From Ardenticatenaceae bacterium (lineage in GTDB: Bacteria; Chloroflexota; Anaerolineae; Promineifilales; Promineifilaceae), in the NCBI GenBank assembly GCA_020634315.1, contig JACKBV010000004.1:62001-126000 (forward strand): 64,000 nucleotides of DNA, given 5' to 3'. The position numbers and the translations under genes are program-made. The notes under the pieces were generated by a model that had not been told where the DNA came from, did not search any database, and was given only the letters and a program-made list of their open reading frames with translations. Positions within the stretch are counted from its first letter, which is position 1; each line of letters opens with the position of its first letter. Of this stretch, positions 42,524 through 52,458 are shown in pieces.

Positions 42524-45154
42524 CTAATTTTGAGCAAACCAATCCAACAAATTAGCCAAAAGGATGTCTTGAATATCTTCGGGCAACGCCGTAAAGGGGA
42601 ACGCCAATAATGCCAGCTTTTGCCCATCTTCATTAACATCGCTGGAGGCGACAGCAACCGCCGCACCAGCATCTTCACTCGCCGGCCCGCGCAGCAGGAA
42701 AAGTGTATCTTCCTCGCCAATGTCGCCTTCAACAACGTCAGGGGAAATCGTCGCATAGGTTTGATCCAGGTCAATGATGTCCCCAACCTGCAATCCATTG
42801 AGCAGGATTGGATCACCACCCGCTACTTCCAGGTCAGACAAAGGGGTGGCATCCAAATAGCTAAACAAAACTGGAGCAGAACCCACCATGAGAATATCGC
42901 CCTCACCCGCATCCAGATAGTTGAAGATGACAGTGGTGTCTTCATCCAGGAATCCTTCGGGGTCTTGATAATCGCCCGTATCCCAAATCAGTAAATCAAC
43001 ACCGTCGAGCGTATCGAAATCTAAACGGCCGTCTACCGAAGTCACCCAAACCGTCACATCATAATCAGCGGACAATTGCGACGCGAAAAAATCCACGCTG
43101 GTGAATCCGCCATTCAGGGCTTCCCCATCATCATCAGCCAAAATAAAAACACGATTACCGCCACCGCCACTATCACCCGTTTCAGGAGCCGCAGCAGCCT
43201 CCGTCACAGACAACGTGTAATCGCCAACCTCGCCCCAAAAATCGCGCACCACAATCGTATATTCACCATCATCTTCAATTGTAATGCCTTCTATCGCCTC
43301 GGAGTCACCGCTCAAGCCGCTATCGGCAGATGTTATATAGTCGCCGTCCGGGTTATACAATTCCAAGACGCCATCCAAATCATCGCTTTCCATGACAATG
43401 TCAATCGTTGCCGGGCCATCACGAAACACCCAAGAATGAGCTTCATTCTCACCCAACGAGCCAGACACCGAATCATCCAGGCCAATAAACCCCTGGAAAT
43501 CAGCATCAACTGGTGGCATGAAGCCGCCACCAATATCATCACCGCCGCCTGACGAAGTGCCTCCCTGATTCCCGGTATCATCCGGCTGTCCACCAGATAG
43601 CAGTTCTGCCTCAACAACTTCATTCGCCACATTTGTGGGGCACAAAGCCAGATTGTCCTGAACCAGGCAATCGGAAAGCGCATAATCTGCATTTAGAGGA
43701 ATCAGCTCCAAAATGCGGTTTACTGTGTTTTCCAGACCATCGGCACTGGCCGCAAGCACCACCACACTGCGCTGTGCGCCTGTCTCATGCAGCAGAATGA
43801 GGGCGGTGCCCGACATTTGCACATTTCCCCAGCCTGACTGAATCAGGCGCATGGTATCCATGTCATCTGCTATATCGTCGGCAGCAATCGTTTCTTGATC
43901 GATTACTTCTTCATCAGCCGGTTCTGTTTCGGCGTCTTCTTCAGCAGCCAAGGCTTCTTCTTCATCCGCAGTTAAAACGGGTGGCTCAATGGTGAGCGAG
44001 ATGCCTTCGCTGGCAAGAATCTCGGCAATTTCAGTGGTTTGATTGAACAGGCCAAGGTAAAGAACATCATGGTCACTATCTGGAGCAGCAACCAGCTGCA
44101 AATCCCGATCTACGCGACGAAAAGCATCCTGCAAGGCGATGATCTCATCGAACGCATCTGGCCCTAAATCTGGATTGCCTGTGTAAACAAGGTCAATTGG
44201 ATGGCGATAAAAGTAGGGGAAATCAGCCAATACAAAACCGCGACTGCTCGCCTCGGTGAGAAAATCAGCGATTTGGGCAATGAAACGGCCGTTATCAAAC
44301 ACAGTGTAATACGGCTCGATCATAAAATGAATGTCGCCCAACGCCAGGACACGGCCGTTCATACTGGTTGCCCCCAACACCAATCCACCGGGGCGATCCG
44401 TCGCCGAAGACCACGTATTGTCATCCCCCAACAACAGAGCTTCCGCATCTGGCCCAACTTGCAACGAATGTGCGCTGTAAAAAGCAATTTCCTCCAGCCC
44501 ATCCGTCAATCTATCTTCCGCAAAAGCCGTGCCTTTTAGAATAATGTTGCGGAAATTCCCCTCATTCTCCACCGTGTTATAGAGATAATCTCCGTTAAAG
44601 GCGATGTTAAAAGCATTCGCCAACGTATTGAGCGAAATGTCATCTTTTTCAATGCTGTAGGTGAATGAAAAATCCGTCTCATCAAAAACCACAGCAAATC
44701 GCGTCGGATCGCCGATCATGAGCAAACGCCCACCCCGATCAACAAAGTCTTGAACAGCCTGCACTTCTTCCTCGTCATACCGCTCAATGGGGGTAATGAC
44801 GATAAATGCATTGACGCCGCGCAACTGAGTCGCCAAATCGCCGGTACGATAAGGAATCATTTCAAAACCACGCGCCGCTAAACGGCCGTCTAGATACGAA
44901 ATTTCCTCTAACGTAAACTCATTAGCATGTGCCACATCCAACAGCACATTCCCCTCACCCACTTCTGGATCATCCACAAATTCGCGTGACACCGGAATAG
45001 GCACTTCCGACACTTCTGCAATAACATCCGGGTCATAATCAGGGGGTGGCGCCACTTCTTCAGCCCCCGTATCATAAAACTGGAAATAGCGAATCGCTGT
45101 TGGCGCACCTAACAACACGAGAAAAACGAGCAGAAAAATGAATGCTTTACGCAT
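42524..45154 (-). CDS. Large secreted protein with DUF4350-like, PPC and second Rossmann-like domains
   Basis: An 876-residue protein with an N-terminal membrane anchor. Residues about 65-310 match a DUF4350/GldG-type module ('VQDFVDRGGRLLMIGDPTRFAVV'). An acidic low-complexity linker with runs of Glu and Asp follows (about 390-425), then an S/G-rich stretch, a PPC domain (about 555-655, 'GENEAHSWVFRDGPATIDIVME') and a second glutamine-amidotransferase-like fold (about 670-876, 'RVFILADDDGE'). It probably works at the cell surface, perhaps with ABC-type machinery as in gliding-type GldG proteins. It follows sppA on the same strand. AGGAAGGTCATC precedes the ATG. Confidence 0.7.
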   Translation of the reverse strand: MRKAFIFLLVFLVLLGAPTAIRYFQFYDTGAEEVAPPPDYDPDVIAEVSEVPIPVSREFVDDPEVGEGNVLLDVAHANEFTLEEISYLDGRLAARGFEMIPYRTGDLATQLRGVNAFIVITPIERYDEEEVQAVQDFVDRGGRLLMIGDPTRFAVVFDETDFSFTYSIEKDDISLNTLANAFNIAFNGDYLYNTVENEGNFRNIILKGTAFAEDRLTDGLEEIAFYSAHSLQVGPDAEALLLGDDNTWSSATDRPGGLVLGATSMNGRVLALGDIHFMIEPYYTVFDNGRFIAQIADFLTEASSRGFVLADFPYFYRHPIDLVYTGNPDLGPDAFDEIIALQDAFRRVDRDLQLVAAPDSDHDVLYLGLFNQTTEIAEILASEGISLTIEPPVLTADEEEALAAEEDAETEPADEEVIDQETIAADDIADDMDTMRLIQSGWGNVQMSGTALILLHETGAQRSVVVLAASADGLENTVNRILELIPLNADYALSDCLVQDNLALCPTNVANEVVEAELLSGGQPDDTGNQGGTSSGGGDDIGGGFMPPVDADFQGFIGLDDSVSGSLGENEAHSWVFRDGPATIDIVMESDDLDGVLELYNPDGDYITSADSGLSGDSEAIEGITIEDDGEYTIVVRDFWGEVGDYTLSVTEAAAAPETGDSGGGGNRVFILADDDGEALNGGFTSVDFFASQLSADYDVTVWVTSVDGRLDFDTLDGVDLLIWDTGDYQDPEGFLDEDTTVIFNYLDAGEGDILMVGSAPVLFSYLDATPLSDLEVAGGDPILLNGLQVGDIIDLDQTYATISPDVVEGDIGEEDTLFLLRGPASEDAGAAVAVASSDVNEDGQKLALLAFPFTALPEDIQDILLANLLDWFAQN

Positions 45155-45210
45155 GATGACCTTCCTAAAAATCGCTTAAATCAATCACTGCTTTGGGCCG
45201 ACACGTCGGT

Positions 45211-46086
45211 TTAATGTTCCACCGGTACAATATAGCGATAGTACAGACCAGCAGACCAGTTTACTGGAGACGCCCACAATTTCTCTACGTTAATCGCTTC
45301 GGGCTGGTATTCACCAAAGAAGTAATTAGCGTCCTCACCAAACGTCAGAGGATACATCTCCACCACATCATAATCCTTCAAACCAGCCATTTCAGCAGCG
45401 CGTGCAATGGCCTCATCAGTAGAGAGCAAATCATCAATCAACCCATATTCCCAGGCTTGCACACCGGTATAAATTTCCGCCCGCGACAAATCTTCCAGCT
45501 TAATGTTTAATTTCTCGCCCCGACCAATGCGCACAGATTCTAAAAAGGTGAATTTGGCACGCTCAATTTGTCGTACAGAGCCATCCCGTGTACCACCAAA
45601 TGCTTTATAAGGGCCAGTGGTCAACAACTCTTCCTCAATAAACACTTCACCCGGTAAATAGGCAATTACCCCAACGCTGCCCACACTAGAAGTAGGCTTG
45701 GCGTAAATTTCATTGGCGGCGGCGGCCATGTAGTAGGCCCCACTGGCTGCCAATAAATCGATGCTTGCCACAACCGGCATTTGTTCACGCGTGTGCAGCA
45801 CATCCAGGTACAACTCTTCACTGTAAGCAGCAGAGCCACCGGGGCTGTTGAGAATGAGCACAACGCTCTTGACTGAACCGTCATTACGAGCCTGTTTTAA
45901 CTGCTCGGAAAGCAGATAAGCGGTGTCACTCGTAATGTCATAACTCAGGCGTATGATGCCCACTTTTGGTTTGGCAATAATGCGTGGTGCGGCATATAAG
46001 CCAAGTGCCAGTGGTAACACAATGACGAAAAGAAATAGTAGTATAAGGCGTAAGGGAGAACGACCGGAGCCGTTTGATTCTGCCAT
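45211..46086 (-). CDS. sppA: Signal peptide peptidase SppA-type serine protease
   Basis: About 291 residues with one N-terminal membrane helix. The ClpP-like S49 fold shows 'VVLILNSPGGSAAYSEELY', the nucleophile region 'DLLAASGAYYMAAAANEIYA' with 'SVGSVGVIAYLPG' and a Lys in 'TTGPYKAFGG' for the Ser/Lys dyad. It trims remnant signal peptides in the membrane. The start at 46086 is set by GGAGGGTATG upstream. It is divergent from recF, with an inverted repeat in between. Confidence 0.88.
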   Translation of the reverse strand: MAESNGSGRSPLRLILLFLFVIVLPLALGLYAAPRIIAKPKVGIIRLSYDITSDTAYLLSEQLKQARNDGSVKSVVLILNSPGGSAAYSEELYLDVLHTREQMPVVASIDLLAASGAYYMAAAANEIYAKPTSSVGSVGVIAYLPGEVFIEEELLTTGPYKAFGGTRDGSVRQIERAKFTFLESVRIGRGEKLNIKLEDLSRAEIYTGVQAWEYGLIDDLLSTDEAIARAAEMAGLKDYDVVEMYPLTFGEDANYFFGEYQPEAINVEKLWASPVNWSAGLYYRYIVPVEH

Positions 46087-46208
46087 GCAACATACCCTCC
46101 AGGTGAACACATGGGTCACAGGTTTTGCAAGGTATTCCCCTGCATTTAATCATCAGGAGCATAGCATAGCATGTCGGATTGGGCATCGCAACTGCATTTA
46201 TCAAGATA

Positions 46209-46249
46209 ATGATAAGCAGTTAACACGTGTATTGCTAATTGCTTATCAT
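46209..46249. promoter_or_regulatory. 10-bp inverted repeat between sppA and recF
   Basis: ATGATAAGCA (46209-46218) and TGCTTATCAT (46240-46249) are exact inverted copies 21 bases apart, about two helical turns. The arms face the divergent genes and could bind a regulator dimer of either; no known operator is matched. Confidence 0.4.
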
Positions 46250-46333
46250 GATTATGACAGGCGTAACGGGTTTTGTTAAAATCTGAACAAGTCTTGGCAT
46301 AAACTCTTAAAAACGGGGCAAACTGTTTTCATC

Positions 46334-47575
46334 ATGCACATTCGCCACCTATCGCTTACTAATTTTCGTAATTACGGCCGTTTAGAAATTGATCTTTCGC
46401 CTGGGGCCACTTTATTGCATGGCAACAATGCGCAAGGCAAAACCAACTTGATGGAAGCAATTTATTATCTGGCTACAACCAAGTCTCCTCATGCTGAACA
46501 AGATCAACAGCTTATCAATTGGGATGCACGGCAAACTGATGATCCCATTGTTGTTGGGCGTTTGGTGGCACAAGTAACTTCGCAGGAAGGGGAACGCCTG
46601 CTAGAGTTACGGCTGATCCGCGAGATAAAGGGCAATCAGGTCAGCTTTCGCCGCGAGGCATTGGTCAACCGGCGCAAGGTGCGGCTGATGGATTTGTTAG
46701 GGAATTTACGGGCGGTTTTGTTTCTGCCGCAAGACATTGAGTTAATTACCGGCTCCCCAAGCCAGCGCAGGCGATACTTTGATATTACTTTATGCCAAAT
46801 TGATCCTATTTACTGTCGTACCTTATCTCACTACAATAAAGTCCTAGAACAACGCAACGCATTACTGCGTCAACTCGCAGAAGGTTCCGGCAGCCGTGAC
46901 TTGTTGTCAGTTTATAATGAAAGGCTGGTAAAGTCAGGAAGCGTTATTTTTGCCAGGCGTGCTGGCTTCTGTGACGCAATGGCGCGAGAGGCACAACGTA
47001 TCTACTATGAAGAATTGACAGATGGTGCTGAATCCATTCGCTTGCGTTATTTACCACATTTACAAGAGAATCAACTGTCACGTAGTGAAAGAGTATCTGA
47101 ATTGAGTGATTTAGGTGAGTGGCTGACGAGGCAACACACGAATAGTTCTGCTATTGCCACACGATTCATGACGGCTCTGGAACGCGTGCAGGAGAGTGAC
47201 ATTGCGCGTGGCGCCAGCAGTATCGGACCACATCGTGATGATTGGCGGATTTGGATAAACGGCCGTGACCTGAGCCATTACGGTTCACGGGGACAACAAC
47301 GTAGTGCTATCCTGGCCTTGAAAATGGCTGAGATTAATTGGATGGCAAATGAAACGGGCGATACGCCCATCTTGTTGTTGGACGAAGTAGCAGCGGAACT
47401 AGATGAAAAGCGTCGTGCTTTGCTGCTGCGTTATGTACAAACCGTAGCACAAGCGCTGCTTACGGCTACAGATCTCGGTATGTTTACAGAAGAGTTTCTA
47501 CAGCAATCAAGCCGGTTATTGGTACAAAACGGCCGTATTCAGATAGAAAAACAGTTATCCAACTTATCGAGTTAG
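46334..47575 (+). CDS. recF: DNA replication and repair protein RecF
   Basis: A 413-residue SMC/ABC-like ATPase. 'MHIRHLSLTNFRNYGRLEIDL' is the typical N-terminus, Walker A is 'HGNNAQGKTNLMEAIYYL' and the signature region is 'GPHRDDWRIW' with 'YGSRGQQRSAILALKMAE'; Walker B is 'ILLLDEVAAELD'. RecF loads RecA onto gapped DNA with RecO and RecR. The gene is not in the usual dnaA-dnaN-recF order here. It is six bases upstream of the cyclase gene and probably in one unit with it. Confidence 0.93.
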   Translation: MHIRHLSLTNFRNYGRLEIDLSPGATLLHGNNAQGKTNLMEAIYYLATTKSPHAEQDQQLINWDARQTDDPIVVGRLVAQVTSQEGERLLELRLIREIKGNQVSFRREALVNRRKVRLMDLLGNLRAVLFLPQDIELITGSPSQRRRYFDITLCQIDPIYCRTLSHYNKVLEQRNALLRQLAEGSGSRDLLSVYNERLVKSGSVIFARRAGFCDAMAREAQRIYYEELTDGAESIRLRYLPHLQENQLSRSERVSELSDLGEWLTRQHTNSSAIATRFMTALERVQESDIARGASSIGPHRDDWRIWINGRDLSHYGSRGQQRSAILALKMAEINWMANETGDTPILLLDEVAAELDEKRRALLLRYVQTVAQALLTATDLGMFTEEFLQQSSRLLVQNGRIQIEKQLSNLSS

Positions 47576-47580
47576 TCATC

Positions 47581-49566
47581 GTGAAAAACAATATTTCAAA
47601 ACCAGTCAAAGCAATATTATCCTCTACCGTTTTAATTGTTGATGACAATGCAGAAAACAGACTGCTGCTCTCTTCACAACTTGGCATGGAAGGGTATCGC
47701 ATCATTCAGGCCAGTGGGGGTGTTGATGGCATTGCCATGGCCCAACAACACAATCCCGACATCATTCTCCTGGATGTCATGATGCCAGACATGAATGGTT
47801 TTGAAGTGTGTCGGCGACTGAAAGATGATGTCAACACCCACCTTATCCCGGTGATTATGGTGACGGCCTTACGCGAAACCCAATATCGCATCGAAGGGAT
47901 CGAGGCCGGAGCCGATGAATTTCTTTCGCGTCCGCATGTGCGTGAAGAATTGCTGGTACGGGTGCGCACACTAATCCAGCTTAAACGCGCCCGTGTGCGC
48001 CTGGAAGAAGAACGAAATCGCCTGCAACTGCTTAATAATGTCAGCCGTGCGCTGACAATTGGCACGCGTCTCAATCTGCACTCAACCATGTCCGAAATTA
48101 TCGTTCAGACACGAGAAGCGGTGGGGGCAACAAAAGGGAATATCATGCTGCTGGATGAGGATGGGAATGTCAGTGCTAAATTCCTCATTCGTGCCGGTCT
48201 GGAACTAGAAGTATCTGATCAAGTTAACCAGGATGTGATGACACGCGGGCTTGGTGGCTGGTTGATTACCAATAGGCAAGGGGACATCGTTGAAAATATC
48301 AAGCAGGATGAACGTTGGGTAACGCTTCCTGATGATATGGAAGAAACGGGTTCAGCTATTGGTGTGCCTCTATCTACAGCAGAGCGGACAGTGGGAGTTC
48401 TGATTCTCAACCATCCGCAAGAAGGATATTTCACCAAAGAACACCTGGCTTTGTTGGAGACAATTGGCGCACAAGCCACAGCGACCATTGAAAATGCATC
48501 TTTGTTCACACAGGTGAGCGAAGAACGGCGTAAACTTGAGGCCATTTTGGCGCAATCAACCGATGCCATTATTACAACTGATGAGGAATGGTTTATCTCG
48601 CTGCTTAACCATTCGGCAGAAAAGCTCTTTGACATTCGCGCAGCAGATGTTCAGGGATTGGCTGTCCATTCTTTGCCACAGTTGCAGGTTTTAAATCCTT
48701 TGTTTGAGGATGCTGTCAATGGTGGGGAACAACAAGAGATTGCGTTGGGAAACGGCCGTATTCTCTACGCCAGCATCTCGCCCATTCAAGGAGTGGGTTA
48801 CGCGGCCGTCATGCAAGATGTCACCGAGTTCAAGCGGATAGAGGAAATGCGCTTAGAGCAAGAACGCCGCGAGAAACAACGTGTCAAAGAAACCTTTTCC
48901 CGTTACATGGGGCCAAAGCTGGTTGAACATGTCTTGTCCAATGAGCCTGGGCTGCTATCGCGCCGTGAACGGCGGCGTGCAGTGGTCATGTTTGCAGACT
49001 TGCGTAACTGGACAGGTGGCATGATCATGAAGGTAGAGCCAGATGTCGCCATTGAGCAGCTCAACGAATTTTTCACCAATATGATGGAAATTGCGCTGGA
49101 AAACGAAGGCACCGTCTTCGAGCTAACTGCCGATGAGCTTTTGGTTGGCTTTAATGCACCTTTTGACCAGCCAAATGCACATTATTTGGCTGTCAAAACG
49201 GCAATTACCATGCAGAACAAATTCAATGAGTTACGCCAGGGGTGGTACAAGCGTGCCGGAACAGAATTGGGGTTAGGCATTGGCATCGACTTGGGTGATA
49301 TTGTGATGGGCAATGTCGGCGCTGAATCGCGTATGAGTTTCCGCATGGTGGGCGAGGCGATGAATAAAGCGCATCGGCTGGTGGAAGCGGCAGAAGATGG
49401 GCAAGTGGTTGTTTCTACATTGATGTACGAGGCTCTACGCGCCAATGCGCCAGACTTACTTGAACGCATGAATTTTCAGCCAACAGGGCCAATTCACTTG
49501 AAAGGGATCGGCGCAGCACAAATTGTTTACATGACTCAGATTATGCGTCCGCCATTGGTTAAGTAG
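47581..49566 (+). CDS. Receiver-GAF-PAS-class III nucleotide cyclase
   Basis: A 661-residue soluble signalling protein starting with GTG. A receiver domain with phospho-acceptor Asp65 ('DIILLDVMMPD') is followed by GAF (about 150-315), PAS (about 320-430), a coiled coil and a class III cyclase domain (about 461-650). Metal ligands Asp473 ('FADLRNW') and Asp518 ('TADELL') and the Asn595/Arg599 pair ('AMNKAHRL') are present, so it should be active. The two base-selecting residues, usually Lys and Asp in adenylate cyclases, are Glu514 and Ser586, the guanylate-cyclase-like combination. It would make a cyclic nucleotide under phosphorelay and ligand control. Confidence 0.87.
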   Translation: MKNNISKPVKAILSSTVLIVDDNAENRLLLSSQLGMEGYRIIQASGGVDGIAMAQQHNPDIILLDVMMPDMNGFEVCRRLKDDVNTHLIPVIMVTALRETQYRIEGIEAGADEFLSRPHVREELLVRVRTLIQLKRARVRLEEERNRLQLLNNVSRALTIGTRLNLHSTMSEIIVQTREAVGATKGNIMLLDEDGNVSAKFLIRAGLELEVSDQVNQDVMTRGLGGWLITNRQGDIVENIKQDERWVTLPDDMEETGSAIGVPLSTAERTVGVLILNHPQEGYFTKEHLALLETIGAQATATIENASLFTQVSEERRKLEAILAQSTDAIITTDEEWFISLLNHSAEKLFDIRAADVQGLAVHSLPQLQVLNPLFEDAVNGGEQQEIALGNGRILYASISPIQGVGYAAVMQDVTEFKRIEEMRLEQERREKQRVKETFSRYMGPKLVEHVLSNEPGLLSRRERRRAVVMFADLRNWTGGMIMKVEPDVAIEQLNEFFTNMMEIALENEGTVFELTADELLVGFNAPFDQPNAHYLAVKTAITMQNKFNELRQGWYKRAGTELGLGIGIDLGDIVMGNVGAESRMSFRMVGEAMNKAHRLVEAAEDGQVVVSTLMYEALRANAPDLLERMNFQPTGPIHLKGIGAAQIVYMTQIMRPPLVK

Positions 49567-49569
49567 GGG

Positions 49570-50283
49570 TTATAACGGCCGTTTCCCTGGCATACCCGCT
49601 CGACGAGGATACAACGCAGGCGTAGCCGCCACTTTAGGCACAACCACAAAAAAACGAGGCCCTAAACTTTCAGGTAATGGCGCAGTGTGCAAGTGTGGCT
49701 TCCCTGCGCCCAAAACGGTAAGCGCATTTTGTGCGTTTGCAATCTCAGCCGAAGCATTCTCCCCCTTCTGCGCCAAAACATGCCCCCCTACCCGGCAAAA
49801 AGGCAGCAAATATTCCAGCAAAACGCGCAGTTCGGCAACCGCACGAGCCACCACCCAATCATAGCGTTCACGATGTTGCGCTTGCTGTCCTAAAACTTCC
49901 GCTCGCTCAGCAATAATTTCCACGCCCGTCAGACCCAATTCAGCAACAACCACCTCTAAAAAGCGCGTCTTCTTTGCCACGCTCTCCACCAGGGTCACAT
50001 GCAATTCTGGAACCAATATCTTGAGCGGCAAGCCCGGAAACCCGGCGCCTGTGCCAACATCCAACAATTGGGTTTGCGCCAGGTCTCCCATAACCGAGGC
50101 ACAGGTCAGCGAATCGAGAAAATGTTTCAACTGAATGTCGGCCGGCTCCCGAATAGCGGTCAAGTTCATCTGTTTATTCCAGGCGAGTAACAATGCCTGA
50201 TAATGCGCAAATTGCTGTAGCTGAACGGCCGTTAACACAATACCCAGCTTAGCCGTTTCCTGTATCAATAAATCCAATTCCAC
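49570..50283 (-). CDS. rsmG: 16S rRNA (guanine527-N7)-methyltransferase
   Basis: A 237-residue SAM-dependent methyltransferase: 'WNKQMNLTAIREPADIQLKHFLDSL', 'LLDVGTGAGFPGLPLKILVP' (SAM loop), 'VTLVESVAKKTRFLEVV' and 'VVARAVAELRVLLEYLLP'. It modifies G527 of 16S rRNA. It converges on the cyclase gene with three bases between stops, and overlaps no other gene. Confidence 0.93.
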   Translation of the reverse strand: MELDLLIQETAKLGIVLTAVQLQQFAHYQALLLAWNKQMNLTAIREPADIQLKHFLDSLTCASVMGDLAQTQLLDVGTGAGFPGLPLKILVPELHVTLVESVAKKTRFLEVVVAELGLTGVEIIAERAEVLGQQAQHRERYDWVVARAVAELRVLLEYLLPFCRVGGHVLAQKGENASAEIANAQNALTVLGAGKPHLHTAPLPESLGPRFFVVVPKVAATPALYPRRAGMPGKRPL

Positions 50284-50337
50284 AGTAAAATCCTTTCACC
50301 TTAATGCAATGCACGCAACTCGTCATTTTTCCCACTT

Positions 50338-52203
50338 CTAACGACTGCGCTCCAATTCCTGCTCCAACTCTTTCGTCACAGCATCAATGACATAGGTATC
50401 AAATTGCTCCCCACCAAATGTAGTCGGAGAAAACACCAGCCAGGTTTGCACAAGTTGATAATCACCACGAACATACAAAGGAATAATTGGCATGATGCCA
50501 TCTGCCCCAAATAACGTGTTCTCTATTTGACGGTATAACACTATCCTTTGTGCCGGGTCTGTAACCGTATCAGCCTGTTCAATCAGATCATCAATTTGCG
50601 AACAAGGCCGATTTTGCCGGTTTTCGCTCTCTGTGCAGTGCAACAAATCCCCTACCCAATTATGGGCATCGGGATAGTAAGAAGCCCATCCTAACTCCCA
50701 AATATCGGGTCTGGCTGCGCCAGCGTCAGCCCGCGTATTGGCTAACAGCGTGCCAAATTGCACCTGCTCAAATTGGATCTGGTCTTCTTCACAATTCAAT
50801 TCATTGATCCACATATTACGGATCAGCTCTGCCTGTAACAAAGATAAATCCGAGGTACTGACCATCAACGTAATGGGCGGCATGAGGCGACAACTGCGAA
50901 ACCCGCTGGCCTCCAACTGCTGTCGCGCAAAATCAGGGCTGTAGCCCACACCAACTTCAGCAAGAGGAGGTGCGCCAAACACACCCGGTGGCGTTAAATG
51001 CCGCAAACTTAAGGCTCGCCCCCCATATACTTGCGCTACCAACTCGTCACGATCAATGGCAGCACTAAATGCACGCCGCACCTCTGCCTCACGAAACACA
51101 CCACTATCAAAATTAAACGCCAAGTAAAAGACTGTTTGATCTGACACCAGGTGAACCTTGGTTGGGGAATCTTCTACCAATCGCTCACGCTCAGCGGCCG
51201 GTATTGGGCTAATATCCAGGCTTTTGGCTTCCCACAGTTTTAAGGCATTTTCTTCACTATCAAGAAAATTAACATTGACAATATCCACATTGCCGCGCCA
51301 GGCTAAAGGCCACAATGGGTTACGGTGCAAGACAACGCGCGACCCTCCCCAAGAATTAGCCTGTGGGAAAAAGGGGCCACTGGTTAGAAGTGTCTCTACA
51401 TCATCCAACCAGTTTGCGTCTGGAGATTCTTCTTTGAGTTGTTCGATTTCAACTCCGGGAACGGGATGAAACAACCACATACTGCTGATTGTGAGAAAAT
51501 GGCTGGCGGGTTTGGTTAGTGTGATTTGCAAAGTTTGATCATTTACAGCTTGAACCCCAATGGTGTTTAAATCAGTCGCTGATGGTTCTTGCAGGTTATA
51601 AACTTGTTCACAGCCCTGGATCAGGAAGAGAATGACGACATCAGGAGTTTGAGTGGCACGTTGGCACATGCGCTGTATGGCATACACCATATCAGCAGCG
51701 ACCACTGGACGCACCGACTCTGCCGCTGACTGGGGAGTGCCAGTTTCGGCGGGGCGCACCCAGAAGATGTCATCGCGCAGATGGAAGGTCCAGATACGGC
51801 CGTTTTCAACATCCCAACTCATAGCCAGCTCTGGCTCGACTTGATTCGTTTCGGGATTATAGTTAGTTAATCCAACAAACAAATTCTCAATCAAGTCGAT
51901 GCCATTATCACTAACTGTCACTTGTGGATCAACATTAGGAAAGTCGCCAACATACCCAACATCAAGAGCAACAGGCTCCTGGCTTACCACGTTAGCATCG
52001 GGCGTAACCGTGACCGAGATAGTCTGGCGCACCAGTCTGGTTACGACAATTTCCTCCCCTTCTACCATGACAATTTCTGTGACGACAACAGGTGTATCCT
52101 CGTTATTAACCTGGCAGCCAACCAGCAATCCAACCAATAACAGGCTGAATATCCACCAAAAACGATCTTTTATGTATAATTGATACTGATTTGATTTTTT
52201 CAC
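50338..52203 (-). CDS. ABC transporter substrate-binding lipoprotein, peptide/nickel family 5
   Basis: A 621-residue lipoprotein (signal peptide with lipobox LLVGC). The SBP family 5 fold begins 'DVGYVGDFPNVDPQV' with 'NLFVGLTNYNPETNQVEPELAMSWDVENG'. Later 'FYLAFNFDSGVFREAEVRRAFSAAIDRDELV' and 'YYPDAHNWVGDLLHC' are family-typical. It would capture oligopeptides outside the membrane for an ABC importer, but no permease or ATPase gene is adjacent, so it is an orphan here. Insertions make it longer than the usual 500-550 residues. Confidence 0.87.
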   Translation of the reverse strand: MKKSNQYQLYIKDRFWWIFSLLLVGLLVGCQVNNEDTPVVVTEIVMVEGEEIVVTRLVRQTISVTVTPDANVVSQEPVALDVGYVGDFPNVDPQVTVSDNGIDLIENLFVGLTNYNPETNQVEPELAMSWDVENGRIWTFHLRDDIFWVRPAETGTPQSAAESVRPVVAADMVYAIQRMCQRATQTPDVVILFLIQGCEQVYNLQEPSATDLNTIGVQAVNDQTLQITLTKPASHFLTISSMWLFHPVPGVEIEQLKEESPDANWLDDVETLLTSGPFFPQANSWGGSRVVLHRNPLWPLAWRGNVDIVNVNFLDSEENALKLWEAKSLDISPIPAAERERLVEDSPTKVHLVSDQTVFYLAFNFDSGVFREAEVRRAFSAAIDRDELVAQVYGGRALSLRHLTPPGVFGAPPLAEVGVGYSPDFARQQLEASGFRSCRLMPPITLMVSTSDLSLLQAELIRNMWINELNCEEDQIQFEQVQFGTLLANTRADAGAARPDIWELGWASYYPDAHNWVGDLLHCTESENRQNRPCSQIDDLIEQADTVTDPAQRIVLYRQIENTLFGADGIMPIIPLYVRGDYQLVQTWLVFSPTTFGGEQFDTYVIDAVTKELEQELERSR

Positions 52204-52458
52204 ACTGCCATGCTATCGCAGGAATTTGGCAGCGACAAGTAAGCACTGTAAGTCCACTTATAAGTTATTTGGAGAAAAATAGGTATCAGGAGTATCACAA
52301 CACGGTAGTACCTACATTTTGATAGATTTCTGCCCAGACCAAATTGAGGATAAGAGCAGCGTCCTAAATTTGCGTGAAAATACAGTTGCTAGGTTGTAAG
52401 TCGGGTAGTAATATATAAGACGATTCCATTTTACCTCCTGACCGAGGAACGGTTGCCC

